A stretch of 64,000 nucleotides of DNA from Rhodoferax sp. (GTDB taxonomy: Bacteria; Pseudomonadota; Gammaproteobacteria; Burkholderiales; Burkholderiaceae_C). Below, in pieces: positions 1-8,467 of the stretch. Where the stretch lies: contig NZ_JAUSLE010000069.1 in the NCBI RefSeq assembly GCF_030646845.1, forward strand, positions 1 through 64,000, given 5' to 3'. The translations under genes were made by a program, and so were the position numbers. The notes under the pieces were generated by a model. The model did not search any database. It was not told the DNA's origin and saw nothing but the letters and a program-made list of their open reading frames with translations. The stretch's first letter is position 1. Every line of letters starts with the position of its first letter.

Positions 1-64
1 TGAGGTAATTCCTTCAAAGCCGGGGAACATTCCCCAGTTCGAAGGCTTCTCCTGCCTCGCCTCA
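1..64. other. Nested inverted repeats, possible structured RNA
   Basis: Three nested complementary arms are visible: TGAGG (1-5) with CCTCA (60-64), CCTTC (11-15) with GAAGG (41-45), and GGGGAA (22-27) with TTCCCC (30-35). This could fold as one long hairpin. On the minus strand it lies downstream of the terminator at 85-123, so it would belong to another transcript, possibly the leader of a gene left of the window. An ATG lies on the minus strand at about 31, but too little remains to call a gene. I do not recognise the RNA. Confidence 0.3.
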
Positions 65-84
65 AATGCAAGCCACCCACCAAC

Positions 85-123
85 AAAAAACGCGGTGGCG
101 GCCTGTGAGGACCAACCACCGCG
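85..123 (-). terminator. Rho-independent terminator of the 20-codon gene
   Basis: Read on the minus strand, an 8-bp stem CGCGGTGG/CCACCGCG (116-123 with 91-98) is followed by a run of T (A85-A90 on the plus strand). It begins 13 nt after the stop codon of the small ORF at 137-199. The ORF therefore appears to form a short monocistronic transcript, or an attenuated leader for a gene left of the window. Confidence 0.75.
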
Positions 124-136
124 TCAGCGGTTTAGT

Positions 137-199
137 TCAACTTAATGTATACCGCAAAATCTGCGGAATAATCTGGGCATCGCGGGATAAACTGGTCAT
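137..199 (-). CDS. 20-residue peptide gene, copy A of a two-member leader family
   Basis: The ORF reads MTSLSRDAQIIPQILRYTLS and stop. It has a strong ribosome binding site (AGGAGGA at 204-210) five bases before the ATG. It is homologous to the 20-codon ORF at 39380-39442, with the same length, 11 of 20 identical residues and by my count 47 of 63 identical bases. The RBS context is also shared: both have the word TCTCAGGAGGA just before the start. Several differences are conservative (D/N, A/V, Y/F), which suggests that the peptide is selected. A terminator follows directly. I know of no function. It could be a stand-alone microprotein or an attenuator leader for a gene beyond position 1. Confidence 0.6.
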   Translation of the reverse strand: MTSLSRDAQIIPQILRYTLS

Positions 200-334
200 G
201 AAATCCTCCTGAGAGTGGCTTGTAGCCTTGGTTTGCGCAGTTTTATTGGGTTTTTATACAAGTGTAAAACGTCCGATAAACCCCGCAGATATTTTGAAAT
301 CGATTCTAGGCTTCAAACAAGCTGATTTCTAAAT
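200..334 (-). promoter_or_regulatory. Promoter/5' region of the 20-codon gene
   Basis: No gene is visible here. On the minus strand the tract is AT-rich relative to its surroundings and contains TTTATC, 16 bp, then TATAAA, a plausible sigma-70 pair about 65 bp before the ATG. The word CAAGCCA before the RBS is shared with the region in front of the integron leader ORF (39356 onward). Promoter elements are inferred only. Confidence 0.35.
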
Positions 335-430
335 TTGGGGTGCGTTTCGAAAGGCCGCTCCCGCTGCATCAGAGGCATTCAAGCCCTGCCCAGTTTCCCC
401 TTCATCGACGCCCATCCTTGCCAACCCCTC

Positions 431-467
431 GATGAATTGCCGGGCGACCAGCGCCCGGCAATTCATC
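431..467. terminator. 16-bp perfect inverted repeat after the TrpB2 gene
   Basis: GATGAATTGCCGGGCG (431-446) is perfectly repeated in inverse at 452-467 around a 5-base loop. It starts three bases past the stop codon of the gene at 470-1840. There is no T-run on the minus strand, so it may be a rho-independent-like barrier or a 3'-end stabilising hairpin. Confidence 0.55.
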
Positions 468-469
468 CA

Positions 470-1840
470 TCAGGCCGGTTCCGGCACGCTCGGCAGCCCT
501 TCCAGGGCCATGGCCAGTTCACGTTCGTCATAGCTTTCGTCGGACAGTTCCCCTGCAAAATATTTTTGGTAGGAGGTCATGTCGAAGTGGCCATGGCCGG
601 ACAGGCAGAACAGGATGTTCTCCGCTTTGCCCTCGCGCTTGCAGCGCAGGGCTTCTTCGATGGCGCCCTTGACGGCGTGGTTGGCCTCAGGCGCGGGCAC
701 GATGCCTTCGTTGCGCGCAAACAGCACACCGGCTTCAAAGCACTCCACCTGGTTGTAGGCCACGGCTTCGATCAGGCCCAGTTCCTTGCAGTGCGACACC
801 AGCGCCGCCATGCCGTGGTAGCGCAAGCCGCCGGCATGAAAACCGGGCGGTGTGAACTGGCTGCCCAGGGTGTGCATTTTGGTGAGCGGCGTCATGCCTG
901 CGGTGTCGCCAAAATCATAGGCGTACTTGCCGCGCGTGAGTGACGGACAGGCGGCGGGCTCTACCGCCACAATGCGCGACTTCTCGCCCCCCCGCAAACC
1001 ATGGCCGATGAAGGGGAAGGCAATGCCCGCAAAGTTGGAGCCGCCACCGGCGCAGCCAATGACCACATCCGGCCAGGCGTCGGCCATCTTCATCTGCTCC
1101 ATCGCCTCCTGCCCGATGACGGTCTGGTGCAGCAGCACGTGATTCAGCACCGAGCCCAGTGCGTACTTGGTGTCTTCACGCTGCACAGCCAGCTCCACTG
1201 CTTCGGAAATTGCAATGCCCAGACTGCCGGGATGGTTGGGGTTCTTGGCCAGCACCGAGCGCCCAAATGCTGTCTCATTGGAGGGCGACGCCACACAGCG
1301 TGCACCGTAGGTCTCCATGACGGCGCGCCGGTAAGGCTTCTGGTCATAAGAGACCCGCACCTGGAACACTTCGACCTCCAGACCGTACAGCGAACCGGCA
1401 AACGCCAGCGAGGTACCCCACTGCCCGGCACCGGTCTCAGTGACCAGCCGCTTGACCCCGGCTTCCTTGTTGTAGAAGGCCTGCGGCACAGCCGTGTTGG
1501 GCTTGTGGCTGCCAGCGGGGCTGACACCTTCGTATTTGTAATAGATTTTGGCCGGTGTGCCGAGCGCCTTTTCAAGTCGATGGGCACGGAACAACGGCGC
1601 GGGCCGCCACAGACGATACACATCGCGCACGGGCTCAGGAATCTCGATCTCGCGCTCCTGGCTCACCTCTTGCATGATTAAAGCCATGGGGAAAAGCGGC
1701 GCCAGGTCGTCCGGGCCGACCGGCTGCAAGGTGCCCGGATGCAACACCGCGGGCGCTGCCTTGGGCAAGTCCGCCTGAATGTTGTACCAGAACCGTGGCA
1801 TCTGGTTTTCTTCCAAAAGATACTTCGTCTGCATGCTCAT
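470..1840 (-). CDS. trpB: TrpB2-type tryptophan synthase beta chain (PLP-dependent)
   Basis: The 456-residue product belongs to the long TrpB2 subgroup of the tryptophan synthase beta family, a fold-type II PLP enzyme that joins indole and serine. The PLP-lysine region appears as GVSPAGSHKPNTA, the substrate region as ETGAGQWGTS and the phosphate-binding loop as CAGGGSNFAG. Canonical TrpB is about 400 residues; TrpB2 is longer, as here. The start at 1840 is chosen because GGAG lies seven bases upstream; the frame stays open much further but without family similarity. No trpA is adjacent, so the enzyme may act as a stand-alone indole scavenger or serine deaminase-like enzyme (inference). It is divergent from metY. 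Confidence 0.9.
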   Translation of the reverse strand: MSMQTKYLLEENQMPRFWYNIQADLPKAAPAVLHPGTLQPVGPDDLAPLFPMALIMQEVSQEREIEIPEPVRDVYRLWRPAPLFRAHRLEKALGTPAKIYYKYEGVSPAGSHKPNTAVPQAFYNKEAGVKRLVTETGAGQWGTSLAFAGSLYGLEVEVFQVRVSYDQKPYRRAVMETYGARCVASPSNETAFGRSVLAKNPNHPGSLGIAISEAVELAVQREDTKYALGSVLNHVLLHQTVIGQEAMEQMKMADAWPDVVIGCAGGGSNFAGIAFPFIGHGLRGGEKSRIVAVEPAACPSLTRGKYAYDFGDTAGMTPLTKMHTLGSQFTPPGFHAGGLRYHGMAALVSHCKELGLIEAVAYNQVECFEAGVLFARNEGIVPAPEANHAVKGAIEEALRCKREGKAENILFCLSGHGHFDMTSYQKYFAGELSDESYDERELAMALEGLPSVPEPA

Positions 1841-1962
1841 AAATGCTCCAGAGTGAAATTGAAATGCACGAGGGGATGCCAAAGCGGCGGCACACAGTAT
1901 GCACGAGCGCATGACGGACAGATATGAAGATATGAATTCTCTGTCTATGAAACATGCAGGTT

Positions 1963-1979
1963 GGCAATCTAAGATTGCC
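1963..1979. promoter_or_regulatory. Perfect palindrome GGCAATC-TAA-GATTGCC upstream of metY
   Basis: Two 7-bp arms (1963-1969 and 1973-1979) flank TAA. The palindrome ends 23 bp before the metY ATG, inside the 162-bp divergent region shared with the TrpB2 gene. It could be an operator for a dimeric regulator or a short RNA hairpin in the metY leader. It does not match the MetR or MetJ consensus as I know them. Confidence 0.5.
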
Positions 1980-2002
1980 GCTTTTGAACAGGGAAACATC
2001 TC

Positions 2003-3280
2003 ATGAAAATTGAAACCATTGCCGTGCATGGTGGCTACACGCCTGACCCCACCACCAAAGCCGTGGCGGTGCCGATTTACCAGACCGTCGCCTACGCGTT
2101 TGACAACACGCAGCATGGCGCTGATCTGTTTGACCTGAAAGTGGCAGGCAACATTTACAGCCGCATCATGAACCCCACCAACGCGGTGCTGGAAGCCCGC
2201 GTGGCGGCGATGGAGGGCGGCGTGGGCGCACTGGCTGTGGCCTCGGGCATGTCGGCCATTGCGTATGCCATTCAAACCATCACCGAGGCGGGCGACAACA
2301 TCGTGTCGGCGTCCACACTCTACGGCGGCACTTACAACCTGTTTGCCCACACCTTCCCGCAGATGGGCATTGAGGTGCGCTTTGCAGACTACCGCGACCC
2401 GGCCTCCTTTGCCAAGTTGATTGATGCCCGCACCAAGGCCGTGTTTTGCGAAACCATTGGCAACCCGATGGGCAACATCACGGACCTGGCCGCGCTGGCC
2501 GCTGTGGCCCATGCCCATGGCGTGCCACTGATTGTGGACAACACGGTCGCAAGCCCGTATCTGTGCCGCCCGTTCGAGCATGGCGCCGATATCGTGGTGC
2601 ACTCGCTGACCAAATACCTGGGCGGCCACGGCACCACCCTTGGCGGCATCATTGTTGACTCCGGCAAGTTCCCGTGGGCGGAGCACAAGGAACGCTTCAA
2701 GCGCCTCAACGAACCCGATGTGAGTTACCACGGCGTGGTCTATACCGAAGCACTCGGTGCCGCCGCCTACATCGGGCGGGCCCGCGTGGTGCCCCTGCGC
2801 AACATGGGCGCGGCCTTGAGCCCCATGAATGCATTCCAGATACTGCAGGGCATTGAAACGCTGGCCTTGCGCATGGACCGCATTTGTGACAACGCGCTGC
2901 GTGTGGCAAAACATCTGCAGTCCCACGCCAAAGTGGGCTGGGTCAACTACGCCGGCCTGCCCGACCATGCAGACCATGGCCTGGTGCAGAAATACCTGAG
3001 TGGCCGCGCCTCGGGCATCATCAGTTTCGGTCTCAAGGCCAGCGACAGCCTGGAGGCCGGTGCACGTTTTCAGGATGCGCTCAAGCTGTTCACCCGGCTG
3101 GTCAACATCGGCGACGCCAAATCACTGGCCTGCCATCCAGCGTCCACTACGCACCGCCAGCTCAACCCGGCCGAGCTGGCGAAGGCGGGCGTGAAACCGG
3201 ACATGGTGCGGCTGTCCGTCGGCATCGAACACATTGACGATCTGATTGAAGATCTGGACCAGGCGCTGGCCGCCGTCTGA
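2003..3280 (+). CDS. metY: O-acetylhomoserine sulfhydrylase
   Basis: The 425-residue product is a Cys/Met-metabolism PLP enzyme of the MetY (O-acetylhomoserine aminocarboxypropyltransferase) type, which makes homocysteine directly from O-acetylhomoserine and sulfide in the cytoplasm. The PLP lysine is K204 in HSLTKYLGGHG, and the conserved SRIMNPT and ASGMSA segments are present. The length matches MetY (about 425-430) rather than the shorter MetB/MetC enzymes (about 390). GGGAAA before the ATG serves as RBS. A perfect palindrome lies just upstream and a strong terminator follows at 3365. Confidence 0.93.
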   Translation: MKIETIAVHGGYTPDPTTKAVAVPIYQTVAYAFDNTQHGADLFDLKVAGNIYSRIMNPTNAVLEARVAAMEGGVGALAVASGMSAIAYAIQTITEAGDNIVSASTLYGGTYNLFAHTFPQMGIEVRFADYRDPASFAKLIDARTKAVFCETIGNPMGNITDLAALAAVAHAHGVPLIVDNTVASPYLCRPFEHGADIVVHSLTKYLGGHGTTLGGIIVDSGKFPWAEHKERFKRLNEPDVSYHGVVYTEALGAAAYIGRARVVPLRNMGAALSPMNAFQILQGIETLALRMDRICDNALRVAKHLQSHAKVGWVNYAGLPDHADHGLVQKYLSGRASGIISFGLKASDSLEAGARFQDALKLFTRLVNIGDAKSLACHPASTTHRQLNPAELAKAGVKPDMVRLSVGIEHIDDLIEDLDQALAAV

Positions 3281-3364
3281 GTTCGTGTGACTGTCCAATA
3301 CAGCGCAGGATCAATTTTGGCAAGTCAGATAAGCAACAAACTCAGTGACTGAACCGCACTACGG

Positions 3365-3391
3365 AAAGCCCCTTGACCGGGGCTTTTTTTT
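3365..3391 (+). terminator. Rho-independent terminator after metY
   Basis: AAAGCCCC and GGGGCTTT form an 8-bp stem around TTGACC, followed by an unbroken T-run. It separates metY from the prkA operon. Confidence 0.9.
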
Positions 3392-3498
3392 ATCTTAGAT
3401 TTGTCTGCAACCAATATCCGGAAAAATAATCATAAGACCAGCCGTTTGAGAAAAATCGTTTCACCCCGGTGAGACGCACCAATCAAAGGAGAGTCAAC

Positions 3499-5421
3499 AT
3501 GAATGTCTTCGCGCGGTATCAGGGGCGGTTTGTGGCCGCCCAGGAAGAGGAGATGTCGATCCAGGATTACCTGGAGCTCTGCAAGCGTGATCCTGCCGCC
3601 TATGCCAGCGTGGCCGAACGAATGCTGATGGCCATTGGCGAACCCGAACTGATAGACACCCGCAGCGAACCCCGGCTGTCGCGCATTTTTGCCAACAAGA
3701 TGCTCAGGCGCTATCCCGCTTTTCGCGACCTCTATGGCATGGAGGAAGTCATTGAGCAAATCGTCTCCTACTTCCGGCACGCCGCGCAGGGCCTGGAGGA
3801 AAAAAAACAGATCCTGTACCTGCTCGGCCCGGTCGGTGGCGGCAAGTCGTCGCTGGCGGAAAAGCTCAAGTACCTGATTGAGATGGTGCCGATTTATGCG
3901 ATCAAGGGCTCGCCGGTACACGAATCCCCCCTGGGCCTGTTCAACCCCATGGAAGACGCCCAGTTGCTGGAAGACGACTTCGGAATTCCGCGGCGCTACC
4001 TCGGCACCATCATGAGTCCCTGGGCCGTGAAACGGTTGCATGAGTTTGGGGGCGACATCACTCGTTTTCGGGTGGTCAAGCTGCGCCCGTCCGTCCTCTC
4101 GCAAATCGCGGTGTCCAAAACCGAACCGGGCGACGAGAACAACCAGGACATCTCCTCCCTGGTGGGCAAGATTGACATACGCAAACTGGAAACCTATTCA
4201 CAAAGCGACCCGGACGCGTACTCCTACTCGGGTGGCCTGTGCCTGGCCAATCGTGGTGTGCTGGAATTCGTGGAGATGTTCAAGGCACCCATCAAGGTAC
4301 TGCATCCGTTGCTGACCGCAACGCAGGAGGGCAACTACAAAGGCACCGAAGGGTTCGGTGCGATTCCGTTTGACGGCATGGTGCTGGCCCACTCCAACGA
4401 GGCTGAATGGCTGAGCTTCAAGAACAACCGCAACAACGAAGCGTTTCTTGACCGGATCTACATCGTCAAGGTACCCTACTCCTTGCGTGTATCAGACGAG
4501 ATTCATATCTACGAAAAACTGTTGGCCAACTCCTCGCTGGCCAAGGCCCCTTGCGCACCCGACACGCTCAAGATGATGGCGCAGTTCTCCGTGCTGTCGC
4601 GTTTGAAGGAGCCGGAAAACTCCAGCATCTTCTCCAAGATGCGGGTGTATGACGGCGAGAACCTCAAGGATACCGACCCCAAGGCCAAGAGCTACCAGGA
4701 GTACCGCGATTTCGCAGGCGTCGATGAAGGCATGACGGGGCTGTCTACCCGGTTTGCCTTCAAGATTCTCTCCCGGGTGTTCAACTTTGACCACCGCGAA
4801 GTGGCGGCCAATCCGGTGCACCTGATGTATGTGCTGGAGCAGCAGATTGAGCAGGAGCAGTATCCGGCCGAGGTGGCCGACCGGTACATGCGCTACCTCA
4901 AGGAATACCTCTCGCCCCGTTACGCCGAATTCATCGGCAAGGAAATCCAGACCGCCTACCTGGAGAGCTACTCGGAGTATGGCCAGAACATCTTCGACCG
5001 TTACGTGACCTACGCCGACTTCTGGATTCAGGATCAGGAATACCGCGACACCAACACGGGCGAGATCCTGGACCGTGGCGCACTCAACAGCGAACTCGAA
5101 AAGATCGAGAAACCGGCCGGCATCTCCAACCCGAAAGACTTTCGCAATGAGGTGGTCAACTTCGTGTTGCGTGCCCGGGCCAAGAACGACGGCCAGAACC
5201 CGGCCTGGACCTCTTACGAAAAGCTGCGTGCCGTCATCGAGAAAAAGATGTTCTCCAACACCGAGGAATTGCTGCCGGTTATTTCGTTCACCACCAAGGC
5301 CAGCGGCGACGAGCAGAAGAAGCACAAGGATTTCGTAAACCGCATGATCAGCAAAGGCTATACCGAGAAGCAGGTGCGCCTGCTGTGCGAGTGGTACTTG
5401 CGGGTGCGCAAGTCATCCTAG
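3499..5421 (+). CDS. prkA: PrkA/YeaG AAA+ serine protein kinase
   Basis: The 640-residue product matches the PrkA/YeaG family, an N-terminal AAA+ ATPase module followed by a PrkA kinase-like C-terminal domain. The Walker A motif GPVGGGKSS is at about residues 110-118. In enterobacteria YeaG works with YeaH in stationary-phase and nitrogen-starvation stress, and a protease-like activity has been proposed for the Bacillus protein. The ATG at 3499 is chosen because AAAGGAG lies at the right distance; an in-frame start 30 bases earlier has no RBS. It heads a three-gene operon with yeaH and spoVR. The 200-bp gap upstream after the metY terminator must hold the promoter; I could not identify its sigma class. 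Confidence 0.93.
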   Translation: MNVFARYQGRFVAAQEEEMSIQDYLELCKRDPAAYASVAERMLMAIGEPELIDTRSEPRLSRIFANKMLRRYPAFRDLYGMEEVIEQIVSYFRHAAQGLEEKKQILYLLGPVGGGKSSLAEKLKYLIEMVPIYAIKGSPVHESPLGLFNPMEDAQLLEDDFGIPRRYLGTIMSPWAVKRLHEFGGDITRFRVVKLRPSVLSQIAVSKTEPGDENNQDISSLVGKIDIRKLETYSQSDPDAYSYSGGLCLANRGVLEFVEMFKAPIKVLHPLLTATQEGNYKGTEGFGAIPFDGMVLAHSNEAEWLSFKNNRNNEAFLDRIYIVKVPYSLRVSDEIHIYEKLLANSSLAKAPCAPDTLKMMAQFSVLSRLKEPENSSIFSKMRVYDGENLKDTDPKAKSYQEYRDFAGVDEGMTGLSTRFAFKILSRVFNFDHREVAANPVHLMYVLEQQIEQEQYPAEVADRYMRYLKEYLSPRYAEFIGKEIQTAYLESYSEYGQNIFDRYVTYADFWIQDQEYRDTNTGEILDRGALNSELEKIEKPAGISNPKDFRNEVVNFVLRARAKNDGQNPAWTSYEKLRAVIEKKMFSNTEELLPVISFTTKASGDEQKKHKDFVNRMISKGYTEKQVRLLCEWYLRVRKSS

Positions 5422-5454
5422 GGCAGGGCCGGATGAACTGAACGGGAGCCTCAC

Positions 5455-6723
5455 ATGACGGTGCGGATCATCGACCGCCGGTTCGACAGCAAGCACAAGA
5501 GCTCGGTCAATCGCGGGCGCTTCATTGATCGTTTCAAGGGGCAGATTCGCAAAGCCGTCGCCGACGCCATCAACAAGCGCGGCATTCGCGACATCGAGAA
5601 CGACGAAAAGATTGGCATCCCCGGCAAAGACATCGCAGAGCCCCAGTTTGAACAGGGGCGCGGTGGCGTCTGGGAGACCGTGCGTCCCGGCAATGATCGC
5701 TTCAGCAGCGGCGACCAGGTCGACCGGCCCCAGGGCGGAGCCGGTGGACAGGGCAAGGGACAGGCCAGCCAGGACGGTGAGGGCCTGGACGAGTTCCTCT
5801 TCACCCTGACCAAAGATGAATTTCTGGACATCTTCTTCGATGAGCTGGCCCTGCCGCACCTCGTCAAACAGCATCTGGCCCATGTCGAGCAGTACCGCCG
5901 GGTGCGCGCTGGCTACACGCAGAGCGGCGTGCCCACCAACATCAACCTGGCGCGCACCATGCGCGGGGCCGCAGGACGACGCATTGCGGTGGGCGGCCCG
6001 TATGCAGCCCAGTTGCGCGCGTTGATGGCCGAGCTGGATGAAAAAAAGAACAAGCTGGCTGACGATGACCCCGAGCTGGAACGCCTGCGCCGCGAGATTG
6101 TCCGCCTGCACGCCAAGATGGACAAGGTTCCGTTCGTGGATTCATTCGATCTGCGCTACACCAACCGCATCCGGGTGCCCCAGCCCAGCACGCAGGCGGT
6201 GATGTTCTGCCTGCTCGACGTCTCGGGGTCGATGGACGAGAGCCGCAAGAACATCGCCAAGCGGTTCTTCATGTTGCTCTATCTCTTTCTCACCCGCAAT
6301 TACGAACGCATCGATGTCGTGTTCATCCGCCACCATACCGTGGCCAGCGAGGTCGATGAGGATGAATTCTTCACGTCGCGTGAATCGGGCGGCACCGTCG
6401 TCTCCAGCGCTCTGGAGCTCATGCACAAAATCATCACCGATCGCTATCCGAGCAGCCAGTGGAACATCTATGGGGCACAAGCGTCGGATGGTGACAACTG
6501 GAACGATGACTCCCCACGTTGCCGCGAACTGCTGGAACAAAAGCTGCTGCCGCTCACACAGTACTTTGCCTACATAGAGATCACGGAAGGGCCACCGCAG
6601 AACCTGTGGGAGGAGTACACCAAACTGGAAACCGCCCACGGCGATCACTTTGCGATGCGCCGCATCGCCACGGTGGCCGATATCTACCCCGTGTTTCGCG
6701 ATCTCTTCAAACGACAGGTCTAG
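5455..6723 (+). CDS. yeaH: YeaH/YhbH family protein (DUF444, von Willebrand A-like)
   Basis: The 422-residue protein is the usual partner of PrkA. The N-terminal half is charged and glycine/glutamine-rich. The C-terminal half is a von Willebrand factor A-like domain with the metal-site motif DVSGSMDES near residues 255-263. YeaG and YeaH are functionally linked in E. coli; the biochemical role of YeaH is unsettled. It begins 33 bases after prkA and is followed after 7 bases by spoVR, so the three genes are probably co-transcribed. Confidence 0.92.
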   Translation: MTVRIIDRRFDSKHKSSVNRGRFIDRFKGQIRKAVADAINKRGIRDIENDEKIGIPGKDIAEPQFEQGRGGVWETVRPGNDRFSSGDQVDRPQGGAGGQGKGQASQDGEGLDEFLFTLTKDEFLDIFFDELALPHLVKQHLAHVEQYRRVRAGYTQSGVPTNINLARTMRGAAGRRIAVGGPYAAQLRALMAELDEKKNKLADDDPELERLRREIVRLHAKMDKVPFVDSFDLRYTNRIRVPQPSTQAVMFCLLDVSGSMDESRKNIAKRFFMLLYLFLTRNYERIDVVFIRHHTVASEVDEDEFFTSRESGGTVVSSALELMHKIITDRYPSSQWNIYGAQASDGDNWNDDSPRCRELLEQKLLPLTQYFAYIEITEGPPQNLWEEYTKLETAHGDHFAMRRIATVADIYPVFRDLFKRQV

Positions 6724-6730
6724 GCTCAAC

Positions 6731-8269
6731 ATGGCGCAAAAAAAACCCGCTACCCCCCTGCCGGTCGGGTCCGAGTGGACTTTTTTGGCGCTTGAGCAAT
6801 ACGACAAGGCCATCGGCCGTGTGGCCGCCGACTACCAGCTGGATTGCTATCCCCATCTGCTGGAAGTCATCAGTGCCGAGCAGATGATGGACGCCTACGC
6901 TTCCATTGGCATGCCGGTGTATTACAACCACTGGTCTTTCGGCAAGCATTTTCTGGCCACGGAGAACCGCTACAAGCGCGGCCAGATGGGCCTGGCCTAC
7001 GAAATCGTCATCAATTCCAGCCCCTGCATCGCCTACCTGATGGAGGAGAACACCCTGCCCATGCAGGCACTGGTCATCGCCCATGCCGCCTACGGCCACA
7101 ACTCCTTCTTCAAGGGCAACCACCTGTTCAAACAGTGGACCAGCGCCGATGCCATCATCGACTACCTCGTATTTGCCAAGCAGTTCATCGCCCGCTGCGA
7201 AGAGCAGCACGGTGTGAGGAGCGTAGAGCGATTGCTGGATGCCTGCCATTCCCTGCTGAATCTGGGGGTTGACCGGTTCAAGCGCTCGCCCAAGCTCTCG
7301 TTGGCAAAAGAGGCGCTGCGGCAAAAAGAACGCGCGGACTACCTCCAGGCCCAGGTCAATGACCTGTGGCGAACCCTGCCGCCCCACATGGAGGTGGGTG
7401 AAGCTGAACACGAAACACGGTTTCCGGCGGAACCCGAAGAGAACCTGCTCTACTTCATTGAAAAGAACGCGCCCTTGCTGGAGCCCTGGCAACGGGAAGT
7501 CATCCGCATTGTGCGCAAGATCGGGCAGTACTTCTACCCGCAGCGCCAAACCCAGGTCATGAACGAAGGCTGGGCATGCTTCTGGCATTACACGCTGCTC
7601 AACACGCTCTATGACGAGGGCGCGCTGTCAGACGGCTTCATGCTGGAGTTCCTGCAGTCGCACACCAATGTGGTGTACCAGCCGCCCTACAACAGCCCCC
7701 ACTACTCAGGCATCAACCCTTACGCGCTGGGGTTTGCCATGTGGCGGGACATTCGCCGCATCTGCGAACAACCCAGCGCTGAAGACCGCGAGTGGTTTCC
7801 CGACATCGCCGGCTCAGACTGGCGTGAGACCTTTGAGTTTGCCATGCAGAACTTCAAGGACGAGAGCTTCATCGCCCAGTATCTCTCGCCCCAGCTGATG
7901 CGCGAGTTCCGCTTCTTCTCGGTGCTTGACGACGACGCCCGCGAGAAGCTGCAGATACAGGCGATTCATGACGACAGCGGCTACCGGGCCTTGCGCCTCC
8001 AGCTCTCTGACCAGTACAACCTGGGCAGTCGCGAACCCAATATCCAGGTCTGGAACGTGGACCTGCGCGGCGACCGGTCCTTGACCCTGCGCCACTATGC
8101 CCACCTGCGCCGGCCACTGGATGAATCCAGCAAAGCGGTGCTGGAGCACGTGGCCTACCTGTGGGGTTTCACGGTGCGACTGGAGAGCGAAGACAACGAC
8201 GGCCGGGTCACCCTGATTGCCGAGCGCATGCGCGAAAGGCGCACCGGCCACGCGGGAGCCGGCCCCTGA
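6731..8269 (+). CDS. spoVR: SpoVR family protein (YcgB)
   Basis: The 512-residue product is a full-length SpoVR/YcgB homologue. In Bacillus the family affects spore cortex formation; in non-sporing proteobacteria it is a stress protein of unknown activity, usually encoded with prkA and yeaH as here. Family hallmarks visible are the EVIRIVRKIGQYFYPQ and MNEGWACFWHYTL segments and the SPHYSGINPYALG stretch. The ATG at 6731 follows the yeaH stop by seven bases with only a weak RBS, which suggests translational coupling. An upstream in-frame extension overlaps yeaH and is rejected. Confidence 0.92.
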   Translation: MAQKKPATPLPVGSEWTFLALEQYDKAIGRVAADYQLDCYPHLLEVISAEQMMDAYASIGMPVYYNHWSFGKHFLATENRYKRGQMGLAYEIVINSSPCIAYLMEENTLPMQALVIAHAAYGHNSFFKGNHLFKQWTSADAIIDYLVFAKQFIARCEEQHGVRSVERLLDACHSLLNLGVDRFKRSPKLSLAKEALRQKERADYLQAQVNDLWRTLPPHMEVGEAEHETRFPAEPEENLLYFIEKNAPLLEPWQREVIRIVRKIGQYFYPQRQTQVMNEGWACFWHYTLLNTLYDEGALSDGFMLEFLQSHTNVVYQPPYNSPHYSGINPYALGFAMWRDIRRICEQPSAEDREWFPDIAGSDWRETFEFAMQNFKDESFIAQYLSPQLMREFRFFSVLDDDAREKLQIQAIHDDSGYRALRLQLSDQYNLGSREPNIQVWNVDLRGDRSLTLRHYAHLRRPLDESSKAVLEHVAYLWGFTVRLESEDNDGRVTLIAERMRERRTGHAGAGP

Positions 8270-8283
8270 GGGGACTGTCAAGA

Positions 8284-8438
8284 TGCAGACCGGCACCTCG
8301 CTGCTGCACATTCCGTACCGCGGTACCGCAACGGCTGGCGGTGCTGCCCGATGTACCCACGGTGGCCGCAAGCTGATTCAGCGCGAGATCGAGCGCTGGA
8401 AACCTGTGATTCAATCGGGGCGCGTGAAGGCAGATTGA
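8284..8438 (+). pseudogene. Collapsed remnant of a Bug/TctC-type binding protein gene
   Basis: Three short pieces of a tripartite-tricarboxylate/Bug periplasmic binding protein survive in family order but in different frames. They are TGTSLLHIPYRGTA (8284-8330), then RLAVLPDVPTVA (about 8332-8368), then LIQREIERWKPVIQSGRVKAD-type C-terminal residues ending at the stop 8436-8438. An intact family member in this window (10263-11240) has the corresponding segments IVPFNGTP, AAILPDVPT and LASEIKRWGDVI. About 250 residues are missing, so at least two internal deletions occurred. It cannot make a working protein. Confidence 0.8.
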
Positions 8439-8467
8439 GAAGAATCAACAAAGGCGCTAGCGAGAAA

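Noticed and set aside
85-199. Tryptophan attenuator reading of the small ORF and terminator
   Set aside because: The peptide has no tryptophan codons and no run of any regulatory amino acid, so a classical amino-acid attenuator is not supported.
1841-2977. Long minus-strand extension of the TrpB2 frame to 2977
   Set aside because: The extension is antisense to metY, has no family similarity (His/Gly-rich shadow) and the real start has an RBS at 1840.
3281-3498. Sigma-54 promoter for the prkA operon
   Set aside because: TGGCAAG occurs near 3318, but the matching TTGCA half with correct spacing is absent.
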